This document shows positions 8,067 through 15,472 of a stretch of 22,651 nucleotides of DNA, piece after piece. The notes under the pieces are model-generated. The model had not been told where the DNA came from. It worked only from the letters and a program-made list of their open reading frames with translations, and did no database searches. Position 1 is the first letter of the stretch, and each line of letters opens with the position of its first letter. A program made the translations under genes and the position numbers. The DNA is taken from assembly GCA_964356295.1 (NCBI GenBank), contig CAYHHE010000044.1:1-22651 (forward strand). Direction: 5' to 3'. The stretch is from CAVQGZ01 sp964356295 (GTDB taxonomy: Bacteria; Actinomycetota; Actinomycetes; Jiangellales; Jiangellaceae).

Positions 8067-8803
8067 GTCCCGGAGGACCTGAGCCAGGTTGCCACCAGGT
8101 AGGTGACCCCGTACGGATCCCCCCGGTACCCCACGAGCCCCTGCCAGGAGCCGCCGCCCGCGGCTCCGGCCAGCACCTGCAGGCACGCCCGCCCGGCCAC
8201 CATCAGCTCGTCTGCGAGCACTGGGTCGAGCGCCATCAACGCCTCCGGCGAGGCCTCGGCGAGCGCGCCGGTCAGCGCGTCGTCGTACGGCGCGGCCCGC
8301 GGGTCGAGGTAGCCGGGCGCTCGGACGCCGCGCCGAGCCGACCCGTCAGCCAGTACCAGCAGGCCCACCGTGGGGGCGACCGCGGCGATCTGCCCCCCGA
8401 GGGTCGCGCACGCCGACGGGTCGCTGTCCCAGGCCACCTGCTGTGCCTGCAGTGGCCCCGACCAGCCATGCCCGGCCAGCAGCCAGGCGCCGACGGTCAG
8501 CGACAGGCCCAGCCGTGCGCCGGTGGGCGGCTGAGCCCGCGGTGTCGGGAGCGTCCCTGCTGGTCGCAGCGGGAGGTCGATGGCCACCCCGACCGGACGC
8601 AGCGTCCCCTCGGCTGTGTCGTCGTAGCGGATCGTGGTCGGGCCGGCGCCGAGAACAACCAGCAGGTCCGGCGCCCCGGCGAGTACGGCATCGATGGCGG
8701 CGTGGCAGGCACGTCGGCAGTCGTCGAGCTCACCGGCGGCGCCGGAGGCGACATCGGGCACCAGGATCGGCGGCGACGGGCACACCGCGGCCGAGACGAG
8801 CAC
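8063..8803 (-). CDS. Class III extradiol dioxygenase subunit B-like protein, function unknown
   Basis: This 246-residue protein resembles the actinobacterial family usually labelled class III extradiol dioxygenase subunit B-like. I base this on the N-terminal AAVCPSPPILVPDVA, DLLVVLGAG near 46-54, LLVLADGSARR near 148-158 and DPYGVTYLVATW near the C-terminus. The whole protein has only two histidines (34 and 112) and none at the N-terminal metal-ligand place, where CPSPP is found. The classical two-His/one-carboxylate iron site plus catalytic His therefore cannot be built as in LigB. The GTG start lies four bases after the miaB stop and its stop overlaps the miaA start by 4 bp, so it is made together with two tRNA-A37 enzymes. 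Its own reaction is unknown. The family call is by memory of sequence pattern. Confidence 0.7.
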   Translation of the reverse strand: MLVSAAVCPSPPILVPDVASGAAGELDDCRRACHAAIDAVLAGAPDLLVVLGAGPTTIRYDDTAEGTLRPVGVAIDLPLRPAGTLPTPRAQPPTGARLGLSLTVGAWLLAGHGWSGPLQAQQVAWDSDPSACATLGGQIAAVAPTVGLLVLADGSARRGVRAPGYLDPRAAPYDDALTGALAEASPEALMALDPVLADELMVAGRACLQVLAGAAGGGSWQGLVGYRGDPYGVTYLVATWLRSSGT

Positions 8804-8807
8804 CGGC

Positions 8808-10283
8808 TCAGCCAGCGACCCGGAGCCCGAGGCTCGGCAGGCCCAGGAAGGTGCCGGCCCCGACGTCCTCGATGGGTGCGTCCGGACGGCCGGAGCGCTC
8901 GCGGGCCTCCCAGGCGTCCCCGGCCGGGGTGCGACGCAGCCCGGCAGGGGACGCGGACGCGATGAGGTGGTGCGGCGCGGCCCGGGTGACCGTGGCCATC
9001 AGCAGGTCTCCCGGACGCGGCGGGTCCGACTCCGGTGGCAGGTCGACGTGGACGAGGCGGTTGTCGCGCGCGCGGCCGCTCACCCGGCCGGTGGCGGCAT
9101 CCTTGCGGCCCTCGCCGACGGCCACCAGCACCTCGACGTCGGTGCCGAGTCTGGCCCGGTTCTCCGCCCAGGCGACGTCCTCGACCAGCGAGACCAGCCG
9201 GTCGTAGCGGTCCTGGACGACCTCCTTGGGCACCTGCGCGTCCATGCTCGCCGCGGGTGTCCCCGGTCTGGGCGAGTACTGGAAGGTGAAGGCACCGGAG
9301 AACCTCGCCTGGCGCACCACGTCGAGGGTGTCGGCGAAGTCGTCCTCGGTCTCTGTGGGGAACCCGACGATGATGTCGGTGGTGATCGCAGCCTCCGGCA
9401 GGGCGGCGCGCACCTCGTCGATGATCTGCAGGTAGCGCTGCTTGCGGTAGGACCGCCGCATGGCCCGCAGCACCCGGTCCGACCCGGACTGCAGCGGCAT
9501 GTGCAGGGCCGGCATGACGGCAGGGGTCTGCGCCATGGCCTCGATGACGTCGGTGGTGAAGTCCCGCGGATGCGGGCTGGTGAACCGCACCCGCTCGAGC
9601 CCCGGGACCGACCCCACCTCGCGCAGCAGGTCGGCGAACGCCCCGGGCCGTGCGATGTCCACGCCGTAGGTGTTGACGTTCTGCCCGAGCAAGGTCACCT
9701 CGAGCACCCCCTGGCCGACGAGCACCTCCACCTCACGCAGGATGTCGGCCGGGCGCCGGTCGCGCTGCCGACCGCGCAGGCTGGGCACGATGCAGAAGGT
9801 GCAGGTGTTGTTGCAGCCGACGCTGATCGACACCCAGGCCGCGTACGGGCTGTCCCGTCGCGCGGGCAGGGTGCTGGGGAAGGCCTCCAGCGCCTCGCGG
9901 ATCTCGACCTGCGCCTCCTGCTCGATGCGTGCCCGCTCCAGCAGCGTCGGCAGCGAGCCCAGGTTGTTGGTGCCGAACACCACATCCACCCACGGGGCGC
10001 GCCGGGTGATCTCCCCGCGGTCCTTCTGCGCCAGGCACCCGCCGACGGCGATCTGCATGCCCGGGTTCGCCCGCTTGACCGGCGCCAGGTGCCCCAGATG
10101 GCCGTAGAGCCGGTTGTCGGCGTTCTCCCGCACCGCGCAGGTGTTGAGCACCACGACGTCCGGGGTGTCGTCCTCGCCCGCACGAACGTACCCGGCGTGC
10201 TCGAGCAGCCCAGCGAGCCGCTGCGAGTCGTGGGCGTTCATCTGGCATCCGAAGGTGCGGAGCTCGTAGGTGCGCGCGGTCAT
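8808..10283 (-). CDS. miaB: tRNA-2-methylthio-N6-dimethylallyladenosine synthase MiaB
   Basis: MiaB is a radical-SAM methylthiotransferase that adds a methylthio group at C2 of i6A37 in tRNA. The 491-residue product has the three N-terminal cluster cysteines (13, 49, 83) and the radical-SAM CxxxCxxC at 157, 161 and 164 (GCNNTCTFC). A C-terminal TRAM-like domain follows (about 375-440), with VHVDLP and PGDLLMATVT. About 45 Pro/Gly/Arg-rich residues trail after it. The ATG at 10283 begins the conserved TYELRTFGCQMN; upstream in-frame codons run into the divergent gluA promoter and are rejected. A -10 TACCCT eight bases before the ATG suggests a leaderless or nearly leaderless message. First gene of the miaB-to-hflX run. 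Confidence 0.96.
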   Translation of the reverse strand: MTARTYELRTFGCQMNAHDSQRLAGLLEHAGYVRAGEDDTPDVVVLNTCAVRENADNRLYGHLGHLAPVKRANPGMQIAVGGCLAQKDRGEITRRAPWVDVVFGTNNLGSLPTLLERARIEQEAQVEIREALEAFPSTLPARRDSPYAAWVSISVGCNNTCTFCIVPSLRGRQRDRRPADILREVEVLVGQGVLEVTLLGQNVNTYGVDIARPGAFADLLREVGSVPGLERVRFTSPHPRDFTTDVIEAMAQTPAVMPALHMPLQSGSDRVLRAMRRSYRKQRYLQIIDEVRAALPEAAITTDIIVGFPTETEDDFADTLDVVRQARFSGAFTFQYSPRPGTPAASMDAQVPKEVVQDRYDRLVSLVEDVAWAENRARLGTDVEVLVAVGEGRKDAATGRVSGRARDNRLVHVDLPPESDPPRPGDLLMATVTRAAPHHLIASASPAGLRRTPAGDAWEARERSGRPDAPIEDVGAGTFLGLPSLGLRVAG

Positions 10284-10291
10284 CGCCGTCC

Positions 10292-10297
10292 AGGGTA
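10292..10297 (-). promoter_or_regulatory. Putative -10 element (TACCCT) of miaB
   Basis: TACCCT matches TANNNT and ends eight bases before the miaB ATG at 10283, so the transcript would start at the ATG or a base or two before it. No Shine-Dalgarno is present, which agrees. No good -35 is seen. Confidence 0.45.
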
Positions 10298-10357
10298 CGT
10301 GCCGATCGTGCCCGGATCGTGACCTGCCGTGATCATCGCCGCCGGTGTGCCGGCGAG

Positions 10358-10363
10358 TACCGT
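10358..10363 (+). promoter_or_regulatory. Putative -10 element (TACCGT) of gluA, leaderless
   Basis: TACCGT matches TANNNT and leaves seven bases before the GTG at 10371, the spacing expected for a leaderless transcript. No Shine-Dalgarno precedes this GTG. The miaB -10 lies about 60 bp away on the other strand, so the two promoters are back to back in the 87-bp gap. Confidence 0.45.
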
Positions 10364-10370
10364 GGCCTAG

Positions 10371-11120
10371 GTGGCGCAGGGGGTCGGGCCGGTCGTCGTG
10401 ATGGAGCACGTCGACAAGCACTTCGGTGAGCTGCACGTGCTCAAGGACATCAGCCTGAGCGTCGACCGCGGTGAGGTCCTCGTGGTCATCGGGCCGTCGG
10501 GGTCCGGGAAGTCGACCTTGTGCCGCACGATCAACGCCCTCGAGCCGATCGACAGCGGCCTGATCATCGTCGACGGCGAGCCGATGCCGGCCGAGGGACG
10601 TCCGCTGGCCAGGCTGCGCTCCAACGTGGGCATGGTGTTCCAGTCGTTCAACCTGTTCGCCCACATGACGGTCCTGGACAACGTGAGGCTCGGCCCGATC
10701 AGGGTCCGCAAGCTGTCCAAGGCCGAGGCCACCGAACGGGCCCAGCGCCTGCTGGAGCGGGTCGGGGTCTCCGACCAGGCCCACAAGTTCCCCGCGCAGC
10801 TGTCCGGCGGGCAGCAGCAGCGGGTGGCGATCGCTCGGGCGCTGGCCATGGAACCCACCCTCATGCTCTTCGACGAGCCCACGTCGGCCCTGGACCCCGA
10901 GATGATCAACGAGGTGCTCGACGTGATGGTCGCGCTGGCCAGGTCGGGCATGACGATGATGGTGATCACCCACGAGATGGGCTTCGCTCGGGCCGCCGCA
11001 GACCGGGTGATCTTCATGTCCGACGGGGAGATCGTCGAGCAGGCGACCCCGGACGACTTCTTCTCCCACCCTCGGTCCGAGCGGGCCAAGGATTTCCTCA
11101 GCAAGATTCTCACCCATTGA
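10371..11120 (+). CDS. gluA: Amino-acid ABC transporter ATP-binding protein (GluA-type)
   Basis: This is the cytoplasmic ATPase of a polar amino-acid importer of the GlnQ/GluA class, 249 residues. Walker A GPSGSGKS is at 41-48, the Q-loop in GMVFQSFNLFAHMTV, the ABC signature LSGGQQQR from 144, Walker B LMLFDEP with Asp168-Glu169, and the H-loop in VITHEMGFA. THEMGFAR and the FDEPTSALDP run are typical of this subfamily. The GTG start is supported by the -10 seven bases upstream; an ATG ten codons later (10401) is the alternative. It is the first gene of a four-gene operon with gluB, gluC and gluD, in the gene order known for corynebacterial glutamate uptake. Glutamate is the likely but unproven substrate. 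Confidence 0.95.
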   Translation: MAQGVGPVVVMEHVDKHFGELHVLKDISLSVDRGEVLVVIGPSGSGKSTLCRTINALEPIDSGLIIVDGEPMPAEGRPLARLRSNVGMVFQSFNLFAHMTVLDNVRLGPIRVRKLSKAEATERAQRLLERVGVSDQAHKFPAQLSGGQQQRVAIARALAMEPTLMLFDEPTSALDPEMINEVLDVMVALARSGMTMMVITHEMGFARAAADRVIFMSDGEIVEQATPDDFFSHPRSERAKDFLSKILTH

Positions 11121-11124
11121 CCCA

Positions 11125-11143
11125 GCCGGGCGATCGACCCGGC
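11125..11143 (+). other. Stem-loop between gluA and gluB
   Basis: GCCGGG and CCCGGC form a 6-bp stem with a 7-base loop, between the gluA stop (11120) and the gluB Shine-Dalgarno AAGGAGG (11150-11156). It leaves the ribosome site free. It may protect the 5' end of a processed gluB message; see also the larger hairpin after gluB. Confidence 0.5.
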
Positions 11144-11160
11144 CCGACCAAGGAGGCGCC

Positions 11161-12081
11161 ATGACACGACGACCCGTTCACCGCATGCTGGCGATCACCA
11201 GCGCCGCGCTGCTCGCGCTGAGCCTGGCCGCCTGCACCAGCGATGCAGGCGACGACGGCACAGCCGAGGCGACGACCGAACCGACGGAGGAGGCCGAGGC
11301 CACCGAGGAGGCCGCTGCGGACTTCCCGGAGGGCTCGACGATGGCCGCCCTGGCCGATGCAGGGTCGGTGACGGTGGGGACCAAGTTCGACCAGCCCGGG
11401 TTCGGGCTGCTCAACCCGGCGACGAACGAGCCCGAGGGCTTCGACGTTGAGATCGCCAAGATCATCGCCGACGAGCTGGGCATCCCGGAGGACGGCATCA
11501 CCTGGACCGAGACCGTCTCGGCCAACCGCGAGCCGTTCATCCAGGAGGGCAGGGTCGACTACGTCGTAGCGACCTACACGATCAACGACAAGCGCAAGGA
11601 GGTCATCGACTTCGCCGGGCCGTACTACGTGGCCGGGCAGGACATCATGGTCGCCAAGGACAACCCGCTGGGCATCACCGGGCCGGACGACCTGGCCGGC
11701 ACGAACACCTGCTCGGTGGAGGGCTCCACCCCGGCGGAGAACATCCGCACCAACTTCCCAGGCGCCACGCTGACGCTCTTCGACGTCTACAGCAAGTGCG
11801 CCGAGGCCCTGAAGAACGGTCAGGTCGAGAGCGTCACCACCGACAACGTCATCCTGCTCGGCCTCATCGCGCAGGACCCGGAGTCCTTCGAGCTGGTGGA
11901 CAACCCCTTCACCGAGGAGCCCTACGGCATCGGGCTGCAGAAGGGGGACGACGAGTTCCGCGCATTCATCAACGACGTGCTCGAGGAGGCCTTCGAGGAC
12001 GGTCGGTGGGCGCAGGCGTGGGAGTCCACCGCGGGTGAGTTCGCCGAGACGCCCGAGCCTCCCTCGGTCGACCGGTACTGA
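11161..12081 (+). CDS. gluB: Amino-acid ABC transporter substrate-binding lipoprotein (GluB-type)
   Basis: The 306-residue product is the extracellular binding protein of the importer, anchored as a lipoprotein. It has a twin-Arg-containing n-region (MTRRP), a hydrophobic segment at about 9-22 and a lipobox LAAC with Cys25. A low-complexity Glu/Thr/Ala-rich tether follows to about residue 58, then a SBP_bac_3-type domain with GFDVEIAKIIADELG, VDYVVATYTINDKRKEVIDF and a late PYGIGLQKGD. Two further cysteines in the C-terminal half (near residues 184 and 220) could form a disulfide. An excellent Shine-Dalgarno AAGGAGG sits four bases before the ATG, the strongest ribosome site in this operon, fitting the need for excess binding protein. 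Ligand probably glutamate or a similar polar amino acid. Confidence 0.95.
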   Translation: MTRRPVHRMLAITSAALLALSLAACTSDAGDDGTAEATTEPTEEAEATEEAAADFPEGSTMAALADAGSVTVGTKFDQPGFGLLNPATNEPEGFDVEIAKIIADELGIPEDGITWTETVSANREPFIQEGRVDYVVATYTINDKRKEVIDFAGPYYVAGQDIMVAKDNPLGITGPDDLAGTNTCSVEGSTPAENIRTNFPGATLTLFDVYSKCAEALKNGQVESVTTDNVILLGLIAQDPESFELVDNPFTEEPYGIGLQKGDDEFRAFINDVLEEAFEDGRWAQAWESTAGEFAETPEPPSVDRY

Positions 12082-12106
12082 CCGCACTGCACCGCCCCCG
12101 ACGGTC

Positions 12107-12134
12107 GCTACCCGCCCCGCACGGGGCGGGTAGC
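12107..12134 (+). other. Strong stem-loop between gluB and gluC (mRNA processing or attenuator candidate)
   Basis: The arms GCTACCCGCCCCG (12107-12119) and CGGGGCGGGTAGC (12122-12134) are perfect 13-bp complements, separated by CA. In practice this folds as a 12-bp stem with a 4-base loop. It starts 26 bases after the gluB stop and ends eight bases before the gluC ATG. No U-run follows. By analogy with other binding-protein operons it could stabilise an upstream gluB transcript or partly terminate before the permease genes; this role is inference. Confidence 0.7.
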
Positions 12135-12142
12135 CCGCCGCG

Positions 12143-12793
12143 ATGAGTGCCGTCCTGGACAACCTCGACCTGTTCCGGTCGGGCTTGCTCACCACGCTCG
12201 CGCTCAGCGTGCTGGCCGCGCTGCTCGCCTTCTCGCTGGGGACGCTCCTGGCGGCCTTCCGGGTCTCGCCCTTCCCGCCGCTGGCCGGGCTCGGCACCTT
12301 CTACGTCGAGATCGTGCGCAACACGCCACTGACCGTCCTGTGGTTCTTCATGGCCCTGGGGCTCCCCCTGCTCAACCTCACGCTGCCGTCCTTCTTCGTC
12401 GCTGGTGTGCTCGCTCTCGGTCTCTACACCGCGGCGTTCGTCTGCGAGGCGGTCCGCTCGGGCATCAACGCAGTGTCGGCCGGGCAGGCCGAGGCCGCCA
12501 GGGCCATCGGGCTGACGTTCGGGCAGTCGCTGCGCCTGGTGGTCCTTCCGCAGGCGTTGCGCACGGTGGTCCCCCCGTTGGGGAACCTCTGGATCGCCCT
12601 GGTGAAGAACTCCTCGGTGGGTTCGGCCTTCGCCATCACCGAGATCACTGCCGTGGCGAACCGGCTGGCCAACACCAACCCCGCCGATGTCATCGCGGTC
12701 TTCATCGGTGCTGCGGTGGCCTACCTGGTCATCACCTTGTCCTCCGGGCTGGCACTCGGGGTGCTCGAGCGGCGGGTGGTGGTGCTGCGGTGA
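12143..12793 (+). CDS. gluC: Amino-acid ABC transporter permease (GluC-type)
   Basis: This is an inner-membrane permease of the His/Glu/Gln/Arg class (HisM-like), 216 residues. Hydrophobic segments are seen at about 14-38, 50-72, 80-103 and 185-208, with a shorter one near 150-170. The cytoplasmic EAA loop that contacts the ATPase reads EAARAIGLTFGQSLRLVVLP (about 117-136). RNTPLTVLWFF in the N-terminal half is typical of this family. The ATG has no Shine-Dalgarno; only eight bases separate it from the strong hairpin upstream, so its translation may be limited. It overlaps gluD by 4 bp (GTGA), implying the two permeases are made in equal amounts and pair in the membrane. Confidence 0.95.
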   Translation: MSAVLDNLDLFRSGLLTTLALSVLAALLAFSLGTLLAAFRVSPFPPLAGLGTFYVEIVRNTPLTVLWFFMALGLPLLNLTLPSFFVAGVLALGLYTAAFVCEAVRSGINAVSAGQAEAARAIGLTFGQSLRLVVLPQALRTVVPPLGNLWIALVKNSSVGSAFAITEITAVANRLANTNPADVIAVFIGAAVAYLVITLSSGLALGVLERRVVVLR

Positions 12794-13671
12794 GCCAGCA
12801 GACCAGCGTTCTCTACGACCACCTGGGACCCAAGGGACGGCGCAACGTCCGCATCGGCACGTGGATCGGGGCCGGACTGGTCCTCGTCCTCATCGGTGCG
12901 GCACTGATCCAGCTGGACCAGACCGGGCAGCTGGAGTCCGAACGGTGGGCGATCCTTTTCGACCCCAGCACGGGGGTGCCACAGGGGCTGTTCCGTGCGT
13001 TGCTGACGACCCTGCGAGCAGCGTTGGTCGCGATGGCTCTGTCGATGGTCCTCGGTGCGCTGCTGGCGGCCGGGCGACTCAGTGACCACGGCTGGGTCCG
13101 CACCCCGGTCGGGGCCGTCGTCGAGTTCTTCCGTGGCGTGCCGCTGCTGCTGCTCATCCTGTTCGCGTACTTGGCACTGCCCCGGCTGGGCATCAACCTC
13201 AACCTGTTCTGGACGCTGGTCGCCGGGCTCACGGCCTACAACATGGCGGTGCTCGGGGAGATCTTCCGGGCCGGCATCCTGTCGGTGGACCGTGGCCAGT
13301 GGGAGGCCGGCTTCGCCCTCGGCCTGCGCAAGAGCCAGGTGATGCGCATCGTCCTGGTGCCACCGGCGGTGCGGCGGATGCTGCCGGCGATCGTGTCCCA
13401 GCTCGTCACCCTGCTCAAGGACACCTCGCTCGGGTTCATCATCGGCTACTTCGAGCTGCTGCGGCAGGGACGGTCGTACGTGGACTACTTCGGCTCGCGC
13501 TACGGGCTGCAGATCTACGTCGCGGTCGCGGTGTTCTACATCACGGTGAACCTCGCCCTGTCGATGTTCGCCCGCTGGCTGGACCGCCGAACCTCCCGCA
13601 GCCCGAAGGTCGTCGCGGTCCAGCCCCTGCCCGACGAGGTCGAACCCGTCCTCCCGCTGGGACGGGAGTAG
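12790..13671 (+). CDS. gluD: Amino-acid ABC transporter permease (GluD-type)
   Basis: This is the second permease of the importer, 293 residues, longer than gluC through an N-terminal cytoplasmic tail and a Pro/Val-rich C-terminal tail. The first membrane segment is at about 24-42; the family transport domain runs from about 72 to 270, with FFRGVPLLLLILF and the EAA loop EAGFALGLRKSQVMRIVLVP. The GTG at 12790 overlaps the gluC TGA in GTGA. Upstream in-frame sequence lies inside gluC and is rejected as non-coding in this frame. It ends the operon and converges with rny. A short CTCCCG/CGGGAG stem (13651-13668) overlaps its stop region but has no T-run. Confidence 0.95.
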   Translation: MSQQTSVLYDHLGPKGRRNVRIGTWIGAGLVLVLIGAALIQLDQTGQLESERWAILFDPSTGVPQGLFRALLTTLRAALVAMALSMVLGALLAAGRLSDHGWVRTPVGAVVEFFRGVPLLLLILFAYLALPRLGINLNLFWTLVAGLTAYNMAVLGEIFRAGILSVDRGQWEAGFALGLRKSQVMRIVLVPPAVRRMLPAIVSQLVTLLKDTSLGFIIGYFELLRQGRSYVDYFGSRYGLQIYVAVAVFYITVNLALSMFARWLDRRTSRSPKVVAVQPLPDEVEPVLPLGRE

Positions 13672-13693
13672 CGCGCCGCGTCCGGGTGCGTGC

Positions 13694-13801
13694 TCAGAAC
13701 TCCCGGGAGGGCCAGGCGCGCAGCTCGTCGGCGCGAGCCAGCGGCTTGTCCACCGCCGCGAACTCGTCCTTGGCCTGCGGCGAGTGCTCGAGGTGAGTCA
13801 G
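13694..13801 (-). CDS. Possible tiny open frame (35 codons) overlapping the rny stop
   Basis: This frame begins at a CTG that overlaps the rny TGA in CTGA and runs 35 codons to TGA at 13694-13696. It reads LTHLEHSPQAKDEFAAVDKP, then LARADELRAWPSREF. Of the 35 codons, 33 end in G or C, as expected of a real gene here, and the other strand lacks that pattern. No ATG, GTG or TTG lies near its beginning; the only conventional start is an internal GTG at codon 17. The frame stays open into the end of rny. I do not recognise the peptide. It could be a tiny gene with a rare CTG start, a decayed gene tail, or chance. Confidence 0.35.
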   Translation of the reverse strand: MTHLEHSPQAKDEFAAVDKPLARADELRAWPSREF

Positions 13802-15390
13802 CGTGCGAACTCGCTGGCGCGGGACTCCCGGACGACGGTGATGCGGATCTGACCCGGGTAGGTCAGCTCCTCCTCGACCTGCTTGGCGATGTCGCGAGCC
13901 AGCACCTGCGCCGCCAGGTCGTCCACCACGTCCGGCTGCACCATGACCCGCACCTCACGGCCGGCCTGCATGGCGAACACCTTCGCGACGCCCTCGTGGG
14001 ACTGGGCGAGCGCCTCCAGACGCTCCAGCCGCTTGATGTAGGACTCCAGCGACTCCCGCCGGGCACCCGGACGTCCGCCGCTGACCGCGTCGGCTGCCTG
14101 GGTGAGCACTGCCTCCACGGTGTGCGGCTCGACTTCGTTGTGGTGAGCCTCGATCGCGTGCACCACGTCCTCGGACTCGCCGTAGCGGCGGGCGAGCTCG
14201 GCTCCCACCAGGGCGTGGCTGCCCTCGGCCTCATGGGTCAGCGCCTTCCCGATGTCATGAAGGAAGGCGCAGCGCTTCATCAGGTCGATGTCCATCCCGA
14301 GCTCGGCAGCCATCAGGCCCGCGATGTGAGCGGACTCGGCCAGATGCTTCAGGACGTTCTGCCCGTAGCTCGTCCGGTACTTCAGGCGCCCGACCACCGG
14401 GACCAGCTCGGGGTGCAGGTCGGTGATGCCGACCTCGGCCAGCGCGTCCTCGGCTGCCCGCAGGCATACCGCTTCGACCTCCTTCTGGCTGCGCTCGACC
14501 TGGTCCTCGATGCGCTGTGGGTGGATCCGTCCGTCGAGCACCAGGGCCTCGAGCGCCATCCGGGCCACCTCGCGACGCACTGGGTCGAAGCAGGAGAGCA
14601 GCACCGCCTCGGGGGTGTCGTCGATGATGAGGTTGACGCCGGTGACCTGCTCGAAGGTGCGGATGTTGCGACCCTCCCGACCGATGATCCGGCCCTTCAT
14701 CTCGTCGCTGGGCAGGTGCAGCACCGACACGACCGACTCCGAGGTCTGGTCGGAGGCCACCCGCTGGATCGCGCCCACGATGATCTGTCGTGCCCGGCGC
14801 TCACCGTCCTCGATCGCGGCGCGCTCGATGTCGCGGGCGACGATCGTGGCCTCGCGCTTGGCCTGCCCCTCCACGGATGCGACCAGCTCGGCTTTGGCCT
14901 GCTCGGCGGTCAGCCCCGCGGCACGCTCGAGCACCTGCAGGCGCTCGGCGTCGAGCCGGCGGAGCCGATCCGCGCGCTCCTCGAGCTCGCTCTCGCGCTG
15001 GCTCACCCCCCTCGAGCGATCCTCGAGGAAGCGGGCCTCCTCGGCCAGCCTCTCCTCGCGCTCGGTGATGCGGTGCTCGCGACGCTCGATGTCCACCCGC
15101 TGCTCGCGGATGTCCTCCCGCATTCCGCGAACCTCGTCCTCGGCCTCGTTGCGCAGGGCGATCGCGTGGCTGGAAGTCTCGTCCGCCGTGCGACGGATCG
15201 CATCGGCTTCCTCCTGCGCACGCAGGCGCAAGCGCTCGGCTTCGGCGTGCACGGCGTCGAGGTCGGGTGGTTGCACCTGGGCGGCCGGAGTCGTGACCGA
15301 GCGGTTGCGGATGACGATCCACGCGATGACGCTGAGCACGGCCAGCACGGCCACCCCGAGGACCACCAGAATGATCTCTACGGTGCTCAT
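13798..15390 (-). CDS. rny: Ribonuclease Y (membrane-anchored endoribonuclease)
   Basis: RNase Y starts decay and processing of many mRNAs from the membrane in bacteria that use it instead of, or beside, RNase E. This 530-residue protein has the usual order. A single N-terminal membrane helix at about 4-28 is followed by a long charged coiled coil (about 45-210, Glu/Arg/Ala heptads). Next come a KH domain from about 225 with KGRIIGREGRN beginning at 232, and an HD domain with the His378-Asp379 pair in FLHDIGKA. Length is typical. The ATG is preceded by AGGAGA six bases upstream. It appears to be transcribed alone, from a promoter in the 271-bp gap on its 5' side, and converges with gluD. Confidence 0.96.
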   Translation of the reverse strand: MSTVEIILVVLGVAVLAVLSVIAWIVIRNRSVTTPAAQVQPPDLDAVHAEAERLRLRAQEEADAIRRTADETSSHAIALRNEAEDEVRGMREDIREQRVDIERREHRITEREERLAEEARFLEDRSRGVSQRESELEERADRLRRLDAERLQVLERAAGLTAEQAKAELVASVEGQAKREATIVARDIERAAIEDGERRARQIIVGAIQRVASDQTSESVVSVLHLPSDEMKGRIIGREGRNIRTFEQVTGVNLIIDDTPEAVLLSCFDPVRREVARMALEALVLDGRIHPQRIEDQVERSQKEVEAVCLRAAEDALAEVGITDLHPELVPVVGRLKYRTSYGQNVLKHLAESAHIAGLMAAELGMDIDLMKRCAFLHDIGKALTHEAEGSHALVGAELARRYGESEDVVHAIEAHHNEVEPHTVEAVLTQAADAVSGGRPGARRESLESYIKRLERLEALAQSHEGVAKVFAMQAGREVRVMVQPDVVDDLAAQVLARDIAKQVEEELTYPGQIRITVVRESRASEFAR

Positions 15391-15411
15391 CAGCTGTCTC
15401 CTGTCGGTGCG

Positions 15412-15456
15412 GTCGGCCCACCGGACCGACCGTGCTCACTCCGACCGGTGGCCGAC
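15412..15456 (-). promoter_or_regulatory. Stem-loop in the predicted rny 5' leader
   Basis: On the plus strand GTCGGCCCACCGG (15412-15424) and CCGGTGGCCGAC (15445-15456) pair over 12 bp with one bulged C and a 20-base loop. In the rny transcript this hairpin would end about 21 bases before the ATG, just upstream of the AGGAGA ribosome site. It could affect leader stability or self-cleavage by RNase Y; no function is shown. Confidence 0.4.
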
Positions 15457-15472
15457 AGGCACGGACGAGGAG

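Noticed and set aside
10191..10204. A CGAAC-containing stretch near the miaB start as a second SOS box
   Set aside because: Only one half-site is present; the matching GTTCG half is missing. Other CGAAC occurrences in the window fail in the same way.
10284..11162. A 293-codon N-terminal extension of miaB running back under gluA
   Set aside because: It would cross a divergent promoter region and lie antisense to a complete ABC ATPase. MiaB relatives begin near the ATG at 10283.
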